From positions 186,001 to 250,000 of the forward strand of contig NZ_CP094461.1 in NCBI RefSeq assembly GCF_022809715.1: a DNA stretch of 64,000 nucleotides, written 5' to 3'. Position 1 is the stretch's first letter, and each line of letters opens with the position of its first letter. The notes under the pieces are model-generated. The model searched no databases. It saw nothing but the letters and a program-made list of their open reading frames with translations, and had not been told where the DNA came from. This stretch comes from Burkholderia pyrrocinia. GTDB lineage: Bacteria; Pseudomonadota; Gammaproteobacteria; Burkholderiales; Burkholderiaceae. This document shows, piece after piece, positions 46,740 through 56,002 of the stretch. The translations under genes and the position numbers were made by a program.

Positions 46740-48845
46740 CTAGAACGAGTAGGAGAGCGACGCAAACAGGCTGCGCGGCGCACCCGGCGTGACCCACAGG
46801 TTGTTGTACGAGCTGACGTAGGTGGTGCGATTGAACAGGTTGTTCAGCACGACCGACGCGCGCAGGTGCTTGTCGACCTGCACGTAACTGTTCAGCTGCA
46901 CGGTCGCATAGGCCGGCAGCTCGAAGCCGTCCTGCGTGTTCGCGGTGTTGCCGGCGCGGCGCCCGACATAGATCACGCCCGCGCCGATGCCGGCCTTGTC
47001 CGCGAACGGCAGTGCGGTTTCGTACATGAGCAGCGCGCTGCCGCTCAGCTTCGGAATGTCGACGAGGCGCGCGCCGGGCGTCAGCACGGCATCGTGCGTG
47101 ACCTCGGCATCGACGTACGCAAGGTTGACGATGCCGCGCAGGCCGTGGCCCAGGTCGCCGTTCCATTCGAATTCGACGCCGCGGCTGCGCACCTCGCCGG
47201 CCGCGCGCGAGAAGCCGGCGTTTGCCGGATCGGCGGTCAGCACGTTGCGCTTGTTGACGTAGAACGCCGCGACCGTCGCGAGCCAGCGCGTGCCGGCCCA
47301 TTTCGCGCCGGCTTCGTAGCCGTGCCCCTTCTCCGGGTCGAACGCGCGGCCGTTGGCATCGGCGCCGTTGTTCGGCCGGAACGAATACGCGGTGTTCGCA
47401 TACAGCGACAGCGCGGGGCTCATTTCGTACACGACGCCGAGGCGCGGACTCAACGCGGTCTGCAACTGGCTGCTCGTCACGCCCTTCAGGCGGTTCTCGA
47501 CCGACTGGTGGAAGCGATCCCAGCGCAGCCCGGCGAGGATTTTCCAGTGCGGCCCGAACGCGAGCGTGTCCTGCGCGTAGGCGCCTTGCCCGTCGTCGCG
47601 CTCGAGCAGGTTGGTCGCGGTGCGCAGCGCGGGCGTCGGCTGGCCGTAGACCGGATCGAAGATGTCGATCGCATACGGCGCGGCGGCGCTCGGCGTCGAG
47701 CGCGCGACGAACTGGTCGTAGTTGAAGCGATACGCATCGACGCCCATCACGAGCGTGTGGCCGACGCCGCCGGTGCGGAACTTGCCGGTCGTTTCGAGGC
47801 GGCCTTGCAGGTCGTTCGAGTGAAACGCGACTTGCCGGTAGCGGCGCCACAGCGTGCGCCCGTCCGGCTGCAGCGCGAACGCTTCGGACGAGCGGCCGGA
47901 CAGGTCGGTGTCGCGCTGTGCGAAGCCGGCATTGATCGACCAGTTCGCATCGACACGATGCTCGAGCGTGAACTGGTGGCCCGTGTTGCGCACGTCGTAG
48001 TCGCCGTCGCGCGGCTCGCCGAGGAAGCGCGATGCCGGAATCGCGCCGAGCTGCCCGTTGACCGCCACCACGCCGCGATCGAGCGGCGCGCGCTGGCGCA
48101 CGCTTTCGAACTCGTAGTGGAGCGTCGTGTCCGCGCCGATGTCCCACGTGAACGACGGTGCGAACAGGTAGCGTTTGCTCGACACCGTATCGCGGAAGCT
48201 GCCGTTGTTCTCGTTCATCGCGACGAAGCGGTACGCGAGCGATTTCGTGACGGGCCCGGTCGAATCGAGCGTCTGGCGCAACGCGCCGTAGCTGCCGGCC
48301 GATACGCCGATGGTGTTCGAGCGCGCGAACTGCGGCTGCTTCGTGGTGTAGCTGATGAGCCCGCCCGGATCGCCGCGGCCGTACAGCGCGGACGCAGGCC
48401 CCTTGAGCACTTCCATGCGCTCGAGGTTGGCGGTGTCGCGCGGCACGCTGATCCCGCGATTCCACGAGAAGCCGTTGACGAGGTAGTCGGTGCCGGACGT
48501 GTTGCCGTCGCCGGCAAACCCGCGCACCGCGTAGTTGTCCCACAGGCCGCCGAAGTTGTTCTGCCGCGCGACGCCCGCGACCCAGTCGTACAGGTCTTCG
48601 CCGCGCGTGGCGGCGACGGTCTGGGCCAGTTTCGCGTCGACGCTGCTGACCGCGAACGGGATTTCCATCACGTCCGTCTCGGTGCGCGTCGCGCTCGTCG
48701 ATTCGGGCGCGCGAAACGGCGCGGTCGCGCGCTGCCCCGAGACCTCGATGGCGGGCAGCGACAACTCCTGCGCATCGGCGGCGCTCAGGCCGGCCGTGCC
48801 GACGACGATGGCCATCGGTGCGGCCGCCCAGTTCTTCCTGCTCAT
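46740..48845 (-). CDS. TonB-dependent siderophore receptor
   Basis: 701 aa. Signal peptide MSRKNWAAAPMAIVVGTAGL to about ADA-Q, a TonB-box-like LPAIEVSGQ, a plug domain (about 55-170, with NYAVRGFAG, RMEVLKGPASALYGRGDPGGLI) and a barrel of about 500 residues ending in aromatic Phe (SLSYSF). The plug features are those of ferric-siderophore receptors (FhuE/FpvA-like). Outer-membrane import of an iron chelate, powered by TonB-ExbBD encoded elsewhere. The dyad at 48939-48959 fits Fur control. Confidence 0.9.
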   Translation of the reverse strand: MSRKNWAAAPMAIVVGTAGLSAADAQELSLPAIEVSGQRATAPFRAPESTSATRTETDVMEIPFAVSSVDAKLAQTVAATRGEDLYDWVAGVARQNNFGGLWDNYAVRGFAGDGNTSGTDYLVNGFSWNRGISVPRDTANLERMEVLKGPASALYGRGDPGGLISYTTKQPQFARSNTIGVSAGSYGALRQTLDSTGPVTKSLAYRFVAMNENNGSFRDTVSSKRYLFAPSFTWDIGADTTLHYEFESVRQRAPLDRGVVAVNGQLGAIPASRFLGEPRDGDYDVRNTGHQFTLEHRVDANWSINAGFAQRDTDLSGRSSEAFALQPDGRTLWRRYRQVAFHSNDLQGRLETTGKFRTGGVGHTLVMGVDAYRFNYDQFVARSTPSAAAPYAIDIFDPVYGQPTPALRTATNLLERDDGQGAYAQDTLAFGPHWKILAGLRWDRFHQSVENRLKGVTSSQLQTALSPRLGVVYEMSPALSLYANTAYSFRPNNGADANGRAFDPEKGHGYEAGAKWAGTRWLATVAAFYVNKRNVLTADPANAGFSRAAGEVRSRGVEFEWNGDLGHGLRGIVNLAYVDAEVTHDAVLTPGARLVDIPKLSGSALLMYETALPFADKAGIGAGVIYVGRRAGNTANTQDGFELPAYATVQLNSYVQVDKHLRASVVLNNLFNRTTYVSSYNNLWVTPGAPRSLFASLSYSF

Positions 48846-49525
48846 ACCCCGTCCTTTGATGTGGTCTGCGTCCGGGCATGGCGGATGGCCTCGCGCCGAC
48901 GTCGGTGTTCCAAACAGTACATTCGCGCCGAAATTTAATGCAAATGAGAGGCATTTGCAATCGTAAGTTGGTGGTGTTGCTGCGGGGGATGCGAAGCGGC
49001 CGGAAACGGGGCAGCGACCGTAGGCGCTTGTGCGGCCATTGGTGCTTGTAAATGCCGAATTGCGGGAATTTAGTTAGATCTGGGCGAGACGTGAAGCGCT
49101 GGGGCGGCGGCGTTTTGTGCCGGAAATGTGCGGCGAGAATCGGGTAAATGTGGATCGAATCGGCCGAATGGCGGCATTTTGGATGTTTGACAAATATCTC
49201 CCGGAAGCTGCCGTGCAGCCCGACCAGTCGTGCCGACGATCATATCCAGGAAAAAACGTCGGGTGACGTGTCGGCAAGACGCCGTTGCCCGGGGCGCGTC
49301 ACCTGTAAACGTTGCGTCGCGGATAGCGACGGGTAAGCGCAAGGAAAATGATAAAAGCCCGAAATGCGTGACAGGCCGGAGAATGGATTGTGATGTTTCG
49401 CGGAATGACTTACTGAAATCCCTCTATAAAGGATTTGATTTAATGTCGGACCGGGGGTTTACACACGGTGCCGCGCGACGCGTTGCGCGAAGGGCGACAA
49501 GGGCGCGAAGGCGCCCGTATGCCGC
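48846..49525. other. Large intergenic region, partly AT-rich
   Basis: About 680 bases. It contains the Fur-type dyad near the receptor gene and, near the GntR 3' end, a hairpin GGGCGC (49501-49506), GAAG, GCGCCC (49511-49516). The part around 49320-49445 is distinctly richer in A and T than the surroundings (runs such as AAGGAAAATGATAAAA). No gene is supported; possibly decayed acquired DNA. Confidence 0.5.
48939..48959. promoter_or_regulatory. Fur-box candidate of the siderophore receptor
   Basis: TGCAAATG, AGAGG, CATTTGCA: perfect 8-bp arms, 21 bp in total, 93 bases upstream of the receptor ATG. Burkholderia Fur sites commonly have TGCAAATGAGAAT-like sequence with a TTTGCA right arm. Iron-starvation induction is expected. 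Confidence 0.7.
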
Positions 49526-50227
49526 TTAATCCGGGTCGGATTTCAGGCCACCGTCGATCCATCGCGCTTCGGACGCGCGAAGATGCGCGCGGATGGCCGT
49601 CTGGGCCGCAATCGGGTCGCCGGCCTGCAACGCGTGGAGTATGTCCTCGTGCTCCCGCACGGCGACGGTCCAGGTCTGAGGATTCTCCGCGTGGCCGCGC
49701 ATGGCCGCGGCGATCGGGTCGTGGCGGCTGTCGAACAGCTCGCCGACGAAGCGGGTGAGCACCGAATTGCCGGCGGCTTCCGCGATCAGCATGTGGAACT
49801 GCCGGTCGGCTTCGACGGGCGATTTGCCGGCCTCCGCGAGCCGCTTCATGCGCTGCACCGTGCGGCGCAGGCGATCGAGCATCGCGGCCGTCATCCGCGC
49901 CGCGGCCAGCGCGGCGACGCTGCCTTCGATGGCCGCGCGCGCCTGCATCAGTTCCGACGGGCTGTCGCCGAGCGTGCCCATCGTGCCGACGTCGTCGGCC
50001 GCCGTGTCGCGCACATAAACGCCGGAGCCCATCCGGATCTCGATCTGGCCGCCGATTTCCAGCGCGATCAGCGCCTCGCGAAGCGACGGACGCGATACGC
50101 CGAGCGTCAGCGCCAGCTCGCGCTCGGGCGGCAGGCGTTCGCCGACCGCGAATTCGCCCTGACGAATCAACGCGACGATCTGGGCCGCGACCGATTGGTA
50201 AAGCCGCTTGGGTTCTGTCGATTTCAT
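49526..50227 (-). CDS. FadR-subfamily GntR transcriptional regulator
   Basis: 233 aa from the ATG at 50227 (a GTG at 50284 would add 19 residues). Winged helix about 8-75 (RLYQSVAAQIVALIRQGEF, RLPPERELALTLGVSRPSLREALIALE, GSGVYV). The FCD ligand domain spans about 90-220, with the metal-binding pattern DRQFHMLIAEAAGN and VREHEDILHAL. Divergent from the sugar operon at 50461, whose control it most likely exerts through the TTGG-N5-CCAA sites. No strong ribosome site was seen, so the start is uncertain. Confidence 0.9.
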   Translation of the reverse strand: MKSTEPKRLYQSVAAQIVALIRQGEFAVGERLPPERELALTLGVSRPSLREALIALEIGGQIEIRMGSGVYVRDTAADDVGTMGTLGDSPSELMQARAAIEGSVAALAAARMTAAMLDRLRRTVQRMKRLAEAGKSPVEADRQFHMLIAEAAGNSVLTRFVGELFDSRHDPIAAAMRGHAENPQTWTVAVREHEDILHALQAGDPIAAQTAIRAHLRASEARWIDGGLKSDPD

Positions 50228-50369
50228 CCGATGGATCTTGGTCAATGCGCTTTCCGCGCAAGCGCGCGTCGCAAAGTCTATCACGCTCGCCGTGTCGCCC
50301 TGAACGGCAGCCCGTTCGTGCGGATGTGCGGGTTTTCACTATTGGTAAGAGCAGATTGAGATATATAAA

Positions 50370-50382
50370 TTGGCTTGACCAA
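50370..50382. promoter_or_regulatory. GntR operator candidate 1
   Basis: TTGG CTTGA CCAA, inside AATTGGCTTGACCAAAA, 78 bases before the ABC ATPase gene. Its right part TTGACCAA recurs inverted at 50238-50245 near the GntR start codon. Confidence 0.6.
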
Positions 50383-50412
50383 AAGTGGCTGGATTGCTGT
50401 AATTCATCGAAA

Positions 50413-50425
50413 TTGGACTGACCAG
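50413..50425. promoter_or_regulatory. GntR operator candidate 2
   Basis: TTGG ACTGA CCAG within AATTGGACTGACCAGAC, 43 bp (about four helical turns) from candidate 1 and 35 bases before the ATPase start codon. Shares the AATTGG and TGACCA parts. Confidence 0.6.
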
Positions 50426-50460
50426 ACGAAAGCCAGGTCGGCCCTTCCCAAGGAGACGCA

Positions 50461-52008
50461 ATGGCAATGCTGCCTCGCAATCTGCCCGGTCAGGCCGCAC
50501 AGCACGAAGCGGACCGGGAGATCCTGCGCCTGGAGGGGATTCGCAAGCGCTTCCCGGGCGTCCTCGCGCTCGACGGGATTCGCCTCGACCTGCGCCGCGG
50601 CGAGGTGCATGCGGTGTGCGGCGAAAACGGCGCGGGCAAGTCCACGCTGATGAAGATCATCAGCGGTCAGTACCTGCCCGACGAGGGCGTCGTCCACTAT
50701 CGCGGCGCGCCGGTGCGGTTTCGTTCGGCCTCCGAAGCGCAGGCGGCCGGCATTGCGATCATCCACCAGGAACTCAATCTCGTGCCGCACCTGAGCGTGG
50801 CGGAGAACCTGTACCTCGCGCGCGAGCCGCGGCGCGGGCCGTTCGTCGACACGAAACGGCTCAATGCGGATGCGGCACGCTGCATCGCGCGGATCGGCCT
50901 GAACGTCGCACCGACGACGAAGGTCGGCGTGCTGTCCATCGCGCAGCAACAGATGGTCGAAATCGCGAAGGCGCTGTCGCACGACGCGCGCGTGCTGATC
51001 ATGGACGAGCCGACGTCGTCGCTGACGGAGTCGGAAACGGTGCAGCTGTTTCGCATCATCGAGGAACTGCGTGCCGACGGCGTGGCGATCCTGTACATCT
51101 CGCACCGGCTCGACGAAATGGCGCAGATCGTCGATCGCGTGACCGTGCTGCGCGACGGGCGCCACATCTCGACCGACGATTTCGCCGACGTGAGCATCGA
51201 CGAAATCGTCGCGCGCATGGTCGGGCGGACGCTCGATGACGCGTATCCGGCGCGGCAGTCGACGCCGACCGGCGAAGTGCTGCTCGACGTGCGGGAACTG
51301 CGCCGCGACGGCGTGTTCGGGCCGGTGTCGTTCACGCTTCGCAAGGGCGAGATCCTGGGCTTTGCCGGACTGATGGGCGCCGGGCGCACCGAAGTCGCGC
51401 GCGCGATCTTCGGCGCGGACCGCCCGGACGGCGGCACGATCGCGCTGCACGGCCGGCCCGTGACGATCCGCTCGCCGCGCGAGGCGATCCACCACGGCAT
51501 CGCGTATCTGTCGGAGGACCGCAAGAAGGAGGGGCTCGCGCTGCCGATGCCCGTCGCGGCGAACCTCACGCTCGCGAACGTGCGCGGCATCGCGTCGCGC
51601 CTGGGCTTCCTGCGCTTCGACGACGAGCTCGACGTGGCGCGGCGCTACGTGCAGGACCTCGCGATTCGCACGCCGTCGGTGCAGCAGGTCGTGCGCAACC
51701 TGTCCGGCGGCAACCAGCAGAAGGTCGTCATCGGCAAATGGCTGTACCGCGGCTCGAAGATCCTGTTCTTCGACGAGCCGACGCGCGGCATCGACGTGGG
51801 CGCGAAATTCGCGATCTACGGGCTGATGGACCGGCTCGCCGCCGACGGCGTCGGCGTGGTGCTGATCAGTTCGGAGCTGCCGGAGCTGCTCGGCATGACC
51901 GACCGGATCGCCGTTTTTCACGAAGGTCGATTGACCGCGTTTCTCGACACCCAACACACCAGTCAGGAGGAGATCATGCACTATGCGTCGGGGCGTCCCC
52001 ATGCTTGA
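50461..52008 (+). CDS. CUT2 sugar ABC importer, duplicated ATPase
   Basis: 515 aa, RbsA/AraG-like. First half: Walker [10 protein letters not shown] (about 57-65), HQELNLVPHLSVAEN, LIMDEPTSSLT. Second half: degenerate P-loop [37 protein letters not shown]. Start ATG follows AAGGAGACGCA. First gene of an operon that continues with permease, binding protein and three sugar-oxidising enzymes, so an L-galactose- or L-fucose-like sugar is the likely cargo (inference from neighbours). Confidence 0.92.
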   Translation: MAMLPRNLPGQAAQHEADREILRLEGIRKRFPGVLALDGIRLDLRRGEVHAVCGENGAGKSTLMKIISGQYLPDEGVVHYRGAPVRFRSASEAQAAGIAIIHQELNLVPHLSVAENLYLAREPRRGPFVDTKRLNADAARCIARIGLNVAPTTKVGVLSIAQQQMVEIAKALSHDARVLIMDEPTSSLTESETVQLFRIIEELRADGVAILYISHRLDEMAQIVDRVTVLRDGRHISTDDFADVSIDEIVARMVGRTLDDAYPARQSTPTGEVLLDVRELRRDGVFGPVSFTLRKGEILGFAGLMGAGRTEVARAIFGADRPDGGTIALHGRPVTIRSPREAIHHGIAYLSEDRKKEGLALPMPVAANLTLANVRGIASRLGFLRFDDELDVARRYVQDLAIRTPSVQQVVRNLSGGNQQKVVIGKWLYRGSKILFFDEPTRGIDVGAKFAIYGLMDRLAADGVGVVLISSELPELLGMTDRIAVFHEGRLTAFLDTQHTSQEEIMHYASGRPHA

Positions 52009-53032
52009 AATGACATCGGATCGAAGCCAGGCCGACGAACGGGCGGCGCGACAGCGGCGGCGCGACCTTATCCAGAAGTTCGCGGCGCTGGGCAGCCTGG
52101 TCGTGCTCGTGTTCGCGTTCTCCGTCTCGAGCGCGGCGTTCTTCTCGGTCGACAACCTGATGACCGTCGGCCTGCAGGTGACCTCCATTGCGTATCTCGG
52201 CGTGGCCGCCACCTGCGTGATCATCACCGGCGGCATCGACCTGTCGGTCGGCTCGGTACTCGCGCTGGCCGGCGTCTCGTCCGCGCTGCTGGTCAAGGCG
52301 GGCGTGCCGGTGCCGGCGGCCATGGCGGCCGGGATCCTGGTCGGCGCGCTGTGCGGGTTCGTCAACGGCATCTGCGTGACGCGCATGGGCCTGCCGCCGT
52401 TCATCGCGACGCTCGGCATGATGCTCGTCGCGCGCGGCGTCGCGCTCCAGATCACGGGCGCACGGCCGGTATCGGATCTCGGCGATGCGTTCGGCGCACT
52501 GGGCAACGGCGCGCTGCTGCGCATCTCGCGCATCGGCGCGGACGGGTTCCCCGACACGACGTTCCCCGGCATTCCGTATCCGGTCGTGATCATGGTCGTG
52601 CTGTTCGTCGTGGTTTCCGTGCTGCTGTCGAGAACGTCGCTCGGCCGCCATATCTACGCGGTCGGGTCGAACGCGGAGGCGGCGCGGCTGTCGGGCGTGA
52701 ACGTACAGGGCGTGAAGCTCTTCACCTACGTGCTGTCCGGCGCGCTCGCCGGCGTGACCGGCTGCGTGCTGATGTCGCGGCTCGTCACCGGGCAGCCGAA
52801 CGAGGGCGTCATGTACGAGCTCGACGCCATCGCCAGCTCGGTCATCGGCGGCACGTCGCTGATGGGTGGCGTCGGCACGATTTCCGGCACGGCGATCGGC
52901 GCGTTCGTGATCGGCGTGCTGCGCAACGGCCTGAACATGAACGGCGTGTCGAGCTTCATCCAGCAGATCATCATCGGCGTCGTGATCCTGGGCACGGTCT
53001 GGATCGACCAGTTGCGCAATCGCCGGCACTGA
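51983..53032 (+). CDS. CUT2 sugar ABC importer, permease
   Basis: 349 aa from ATG 51983; ATGs at 52001 and 52010 are alternatives. AGGAGG at 51965-51970 suits the first. RbsC-like: about ten hydrophobic segments, CVIITGGIDLSVGSVLALAGV and MYELDAIASSVIGGTSLMGGVG. Overlaps the ATPase gene by up to 26 bases. Inner membrane. Confidence 0.9.
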   Translation: MRRGVPMLEMTSDRSQADERAARQRRRDLIQKFAALGSLVVLVFAFSVSSAAFFSVDNLMTVGLQVTSIAYLGVAATCVIITGGIDLSVGSVLALAGVSSALLVKAGVPVPAAMAAGILVGALCGFVNGICVTRMGLPPFIATLGMMLVARGVALQITGARPVSDLGDAFGALGNGALLRISRIGADGFPDTTFPGIPYPVVIMVVLFVVVSVLLSRTSLGRHIYAVGSNAEAARLSGVNVQGVKLFTYVLSGALAGVTGCVLMSRLVTGQPNEGVMYELDAIASSVIGGTSLMGGVGTISGTAIGAFVIGVLRNGLNMNGVSSFIQQIIIGVVILGTVWIDQLRNRRH

Positions 53033-53070
53033 CCGGCAGCAGTTCCCACCAACGAGAAGCGGAGCGAGAC

Positions 53071-54018
53071 ATGAACAAATCCATCCTGCTGGCAGCATCG
53101 GCATGCCTGTTCGCGGCATGCAACAGCGGTGCGTACGCGGCGGGCGGCGAGATCGCCGTGATCGTCAAGACGGTCAACTCGAACTACTGGCAGAACGTGC
53201 AGAAAGGCGCGAAGGCAGCGCTCGACGGCGCCAAGGGCTACACGATGACGTTCCAGGGCCCCGCGGCCGAGTCCGACATCAGCGGGCAGGTCAACATGGT
53301 CGACAACGCGGTCACGCGCCATGTGGCGGGCATCGTGCTCGCGCCGTCCGATCCCGATGCGCTCGTGCCCGCGATCAAGAAGGCGTGGGAAGCGCACATT
53401 CCGGTCGTGCTGATCGACTCGGCGATCTCGGATGCCGGCAAGCCGTATTACCAGGCATTCCTGTCGACCGACAACGAGAAGGCGGGCGCGCTGTGCGCGA
53501 AGGCGCTGATCGACCGCGTCGGGCAGTCCGGCAAGATCGCGATCATGTCGTACGTGCCGGGCGCGGGTTCCGAAGTCAGCCGCGTCGGCGGGTTCCGCAA
53601 GTACATCGCGAGCCATTCGAAGCTGCAGATCGTCGGCCCGTACTACTCGCAGTCGCAAATGGCGAACGCGCTGAACCAGACGACCGACGTGCTGTCGGCG
53701 AACCCCGACCTGAAGGGCATCTTCGGCGCGAACGAGCCGACCGCGGTCGGGATGGGCCGTGCGCTGAAGCAGTCGGGCAAGGCGGGCAAGGTGGTGGCGA
53801 TCGGGTTCGACGGCAACGAGGATCTGCAGGGCTTCGTGCGTGACGGCACGGTGCAGGCGATCGCCGTGCAGGGTTCGTGGCAGATGGGGAACCAGGGCGT
53901 GCGCACGGCGCTCGACGTCGTCGAACGCAAGCCGGCGCCGAAGCTGATCGATACCGGCGTCGTGATGGTCGACAAGCAGAACCTCGATTCGGAGGCGGCC
54001 AGGAACGTCCTGTACTGA
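53071..54018 (+). CDS. CUT2 sugar ABC importer, solute-binding protein
   Basis: 315 aa. Signal peptide MNKSILLAASACLFAACNSG: the AAC-N run resembles a lipobox, but a conventional cut after AYA-A (about 23) is also possible. RbsB-like fold with ligand segments KTVNSNYWQNVQKGA, SDPDALVPAIKK, DSAISDAG, GAGSEVSRVGG and FDGNEDLQGF. Binds an unidentified sugar. A 8-bp hairpin (54031-54050) follows directly. Confidence 0.9.
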   Translation: MNKSILLAASACLFAACNSGAYAAGGEIAVIVKTVNSNYWQNVQKGAKAALDGAKGYTMTFQGPAAESDISGQVNMVDNAVTRHVAGIVLAPSDPDALVPAIKKAWEAHIPVVLIDSAISDAGKPYYQAFLSTDNEKAGALCAKALIDRVGQSGKIAIMSYVPGAGSEVSRVGGFRKYIASHSKLQIVGPYYSQSQMANALNQTTDVLSANPDLKGIFGANEPTAVGMGRALKQSGKAGKVVAIGFDGNEDLQGFVRDGTVQAIAVQGSWQMGNQGVRTALDVVERKPAPKLIDTGVVMVDKQNLDSEAARNVLY

Positions 54019-54030
54019 GCGGCCGCGCAA

Positions 54031-54050
54031 GCCGCCCGCGCGCGGGCGGC
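54031..54050 (+). repeat. Hairpin after the binding-protein gene
   Basis: GCCGCCCG, loop CGCG, CGGGCGGC: perfect 8-bp stem 12 bases after the stop codon. Same position and style as the hairpins after ytfQ and xylF. Confidence 0.5.
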
Positions 54051-54091
54051 GATTGCGCGCCGCGCCTCTTTCCCGCATCCAGTCACCACTC

Positions 54092-55108
54092 ATGAACGCA
54101 AACGAAATGCGCGCATTGCCGCGCAGCGGGCTGACGGTGTCCGCGCTCGGCCTCGGCTGCTCGCAGCTCGGCGGCCTCTATCGCCCGATGTCGGCCGCCG
54201 ATGCCGGCTCGCTCGTCGAAGCCGCGTGGGCCGCCGGCCTGCGCTACTTCGACACCGCGCCGTATTACGGCTACACGCTGTCCGAGCGGCGCGTGGGCGC
54301 GGGGCTCGCCCCGCGCGAGCGCGGCGCGTTCACGCTCAGCACGAAGGTCGGGCGCCTGATGCGCGCCGACGCGAGCGTGCGCCCCGGCGACGACGGCTGG
54401 GCCGAGCCGTTGCCGTTCCGGCCCGTCTACGACTACAGCTACGACGGCATCATGCGGTCGCACGACGACAGCCGGCAGCGGCTCGGGCTCGCGCGGATCG
54501 ACATCCTGTACGTGCACGACATCGGCGCGATGACGCACGGCGATCGTCACGCGCACTACTGGGAACAGCTGACCCGCGGCGGCGGGTTTCGCGCGCTGGA
54601 CGCGCTGCGTGCGGGCGGCGAGATCGGCGGGTTCGGCCTCGGCGTGAACGAATGGGAAGTCGCCGCCGCTGCGCTGAACGAAGCCGCGCTCGATGCCGTG
54701 CTGCTGGCCGGCCGCTACACGCTGCTCGAACAGACGGCGCTCGAACCGTTGCTCGACGCGTGCCGCCGCGCCGGGACGGGCATCGTGGTCGGCGGCGTGT
54801 TCAATTCCGGCGTGCTGGCCGGCAACGGCAAGTTCAACTATGCGGATGCAAGCGCCGACGTGATCGACAAGGCCGCGCGGCTCGGCGCGCTGTGCAAGCG
54901 CTTCGACGTCCCGCTGCCCGCTGCCGCGCTGCAGTTTCCGTTCGGCCATCCGGCGGTCGTGTCGTGCGTGGTCGGCGCGCGCAGCGTGGCCCAGCTGCAA
55001 CAGAACCTCGAATGGTTCGAGCGCCCCGTGCCGGCCGAACTGTGGGCCGCGCTGCGCGACGAAGGGCTGATCGCGGCGCGCGCACCGGTGCCGGGAGCGC
55101 GCGCATGA
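54092..55108 (+). CDS. Aldo/keto reductase, aldose 1-dehydrogenase type
   Basis: 338 aa. AKR catalytic tetrad visible: Asp54 and Tyr59 (YFDTAPYYG), Lys85 (LSTKVGR), His142 (LYVHDIG). The pattern YDYSYDGIMRSHDDSRQRLGL is typical of D-threo-aldose / L-fucose 1-dehydrogenases and pyridoxal dehydrogenase relatives. It would oxidise a sugar such as L-fucose or L-galactose to the lactone with NAD(P). Start at 54092; the frame is open further upstream. Overlaps the lactonase gene by ATGA. Confidence 0.88.
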   Translation: MNANEMRALPRSGLTVSALGLGCSQLGGLYRPMSAADAGSLVEAAWAAGLRYFDTAPYYGYTLSERRVGAGLAPRERGAFTLSTKVGRLMRADASVRPGDDGWAEPLPFRPVYDYSYDGIMRSHDDSRQRLGLARIDILYVHDIGAMTHGDRHAHYWEQLTRGGGFRALDALRAGGEIGGFGLGVNEWEVAAAALNEAALDAVLLAGRYTLLEQTALEPLLDACRRAGTGIVVGGVFNSGVLAGNGKFNYADASADVIDKAARLGALCKRFDVPLPAAALQFPFGHPAVVSCVVGARSVAQLQQNLEWFERPVPAELWAALRDEGLIAARAPVPGARA

Positions 55109-55980
55109 CGGCACGCATCGACGCCCATCAGCACTACTGGCGGATCGGCGCGCGGGCCGGCTGCTGGCCGCCGGCCGAACTCGACGCGATACACCGCGAT
55201 TTCGGCCCCGCCGATCTGGCGCCGCTGCTCGACGCGGCGCGCATCGACCGCACCGTGCTCGTGCAATCGCTGCCGAGCGACGCCGACACGCGCTTCCTGC
55301 TCGATCTCGCGGACGACACCCCGACGGTCGGCGCGGTGGTCGGCTGGGTCGACCTGAAGGCCGCCGACGCGCCGGCGCGGATCGCGGCCTTCGCGTCGGC
55401 GCCGAAGGCGCGCGGGTTGCGCCCGATGCTGCAGGATCTGCCCGACGATGCGTGGATCGACGATCCGGTGCTGGATCGCGCGGTCGCCGCGATGCTCGAG
55501 CATGCGCTGCGTTTCGATGCGCTGGTGATGCCGCGCCATCTCGATGCGCTGCATGCGTTCGCGCGGCGCCACCCGGATCTGCAGATCGTGATCGACCACG
55601 GCGCGAAGCCGTTCATCGAGCGCGGCGAGCTGCAGCCGTGGCTGTCGGCGATGTGCCGCCTCGCGAGCCTGCCGAACCTGCACTGCAAGCTGTCCGGCCT
55701 GTGGACCGAGGCCGGGCCGTCGGCCGGCGCGGACGCCGTGCGAGCGCGCACGCGGCCTTATGTGCATGCGCTGGCCGACCTGTTCGGGCCGGCGCGACTG
55801 ATGTGGGGCAGCGACTGGCCGGTGCTGCGGGTCGCGTCGGCGTGCGGCGGCTACGGCGACTGGCTGGCCGCGTGCGAGGACGACTGCGCGCAGTTGCTCG
55901 GCTCTGCGGCGCTTGCCGACCTGTTCGGCGGCAACGCGCGCCGCTTCTACCGGATCGACGCCGCGCGCGACGGCGCATGA
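55105..55980 (+). CDS. Sugar lactonase of the amidohydrolase superfamily (COG3618)
   Basis: 291 aa. H-x-H motif at residues 8-10 (RIDAHQHYW), HGAKP (VIDHGAKPFI) and the C-terminal Asp in MWGSDWPVL: the COG3618 layout. A characterised member of this family in Burkholderia is an L-fucono-1,5-lactonase. Here the likely role is opening of the lactone made by the adjacent aldose dehydrogenase. Start overlaps the upstream stop (ATGA). Confidence 0.88.
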   Translation: MTARIDAHQHYWRIGARAGCWPPAELDAIHRDFGPADLAPLLDAARIDRTVLVQSLPSDADTRFLLDLADDTPTVGAVVGWVDLKAADAPARIAAFASAPKARGLRPMLQDLPDDAWIDDPVLDRAVAAMLEHALRFDALVMPRHLDALHAFARRHPDLQIVIDHGAKPFIERGELQPWLSAMCRLASLPNLHCKLSGLWTEAGPSAGADAVRARTRPYVHALADLFGPARLMWGSDWPVLRVASACGGYGDWLAACEDDCAQLLGSAALADLFGGNARRFYRIDAARDGA

Positions 55981-56002
55981 CCCCGATCGACAGGAATCCG
56001 AC

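Noticed and set aside
48846..48938. Cobalamin riboswitch upstream of the TonB-dependent receptor
   Set aside because: No B12-box-like sequence seen; the Fur-type dyad and siderophore-type plug fit iron better.
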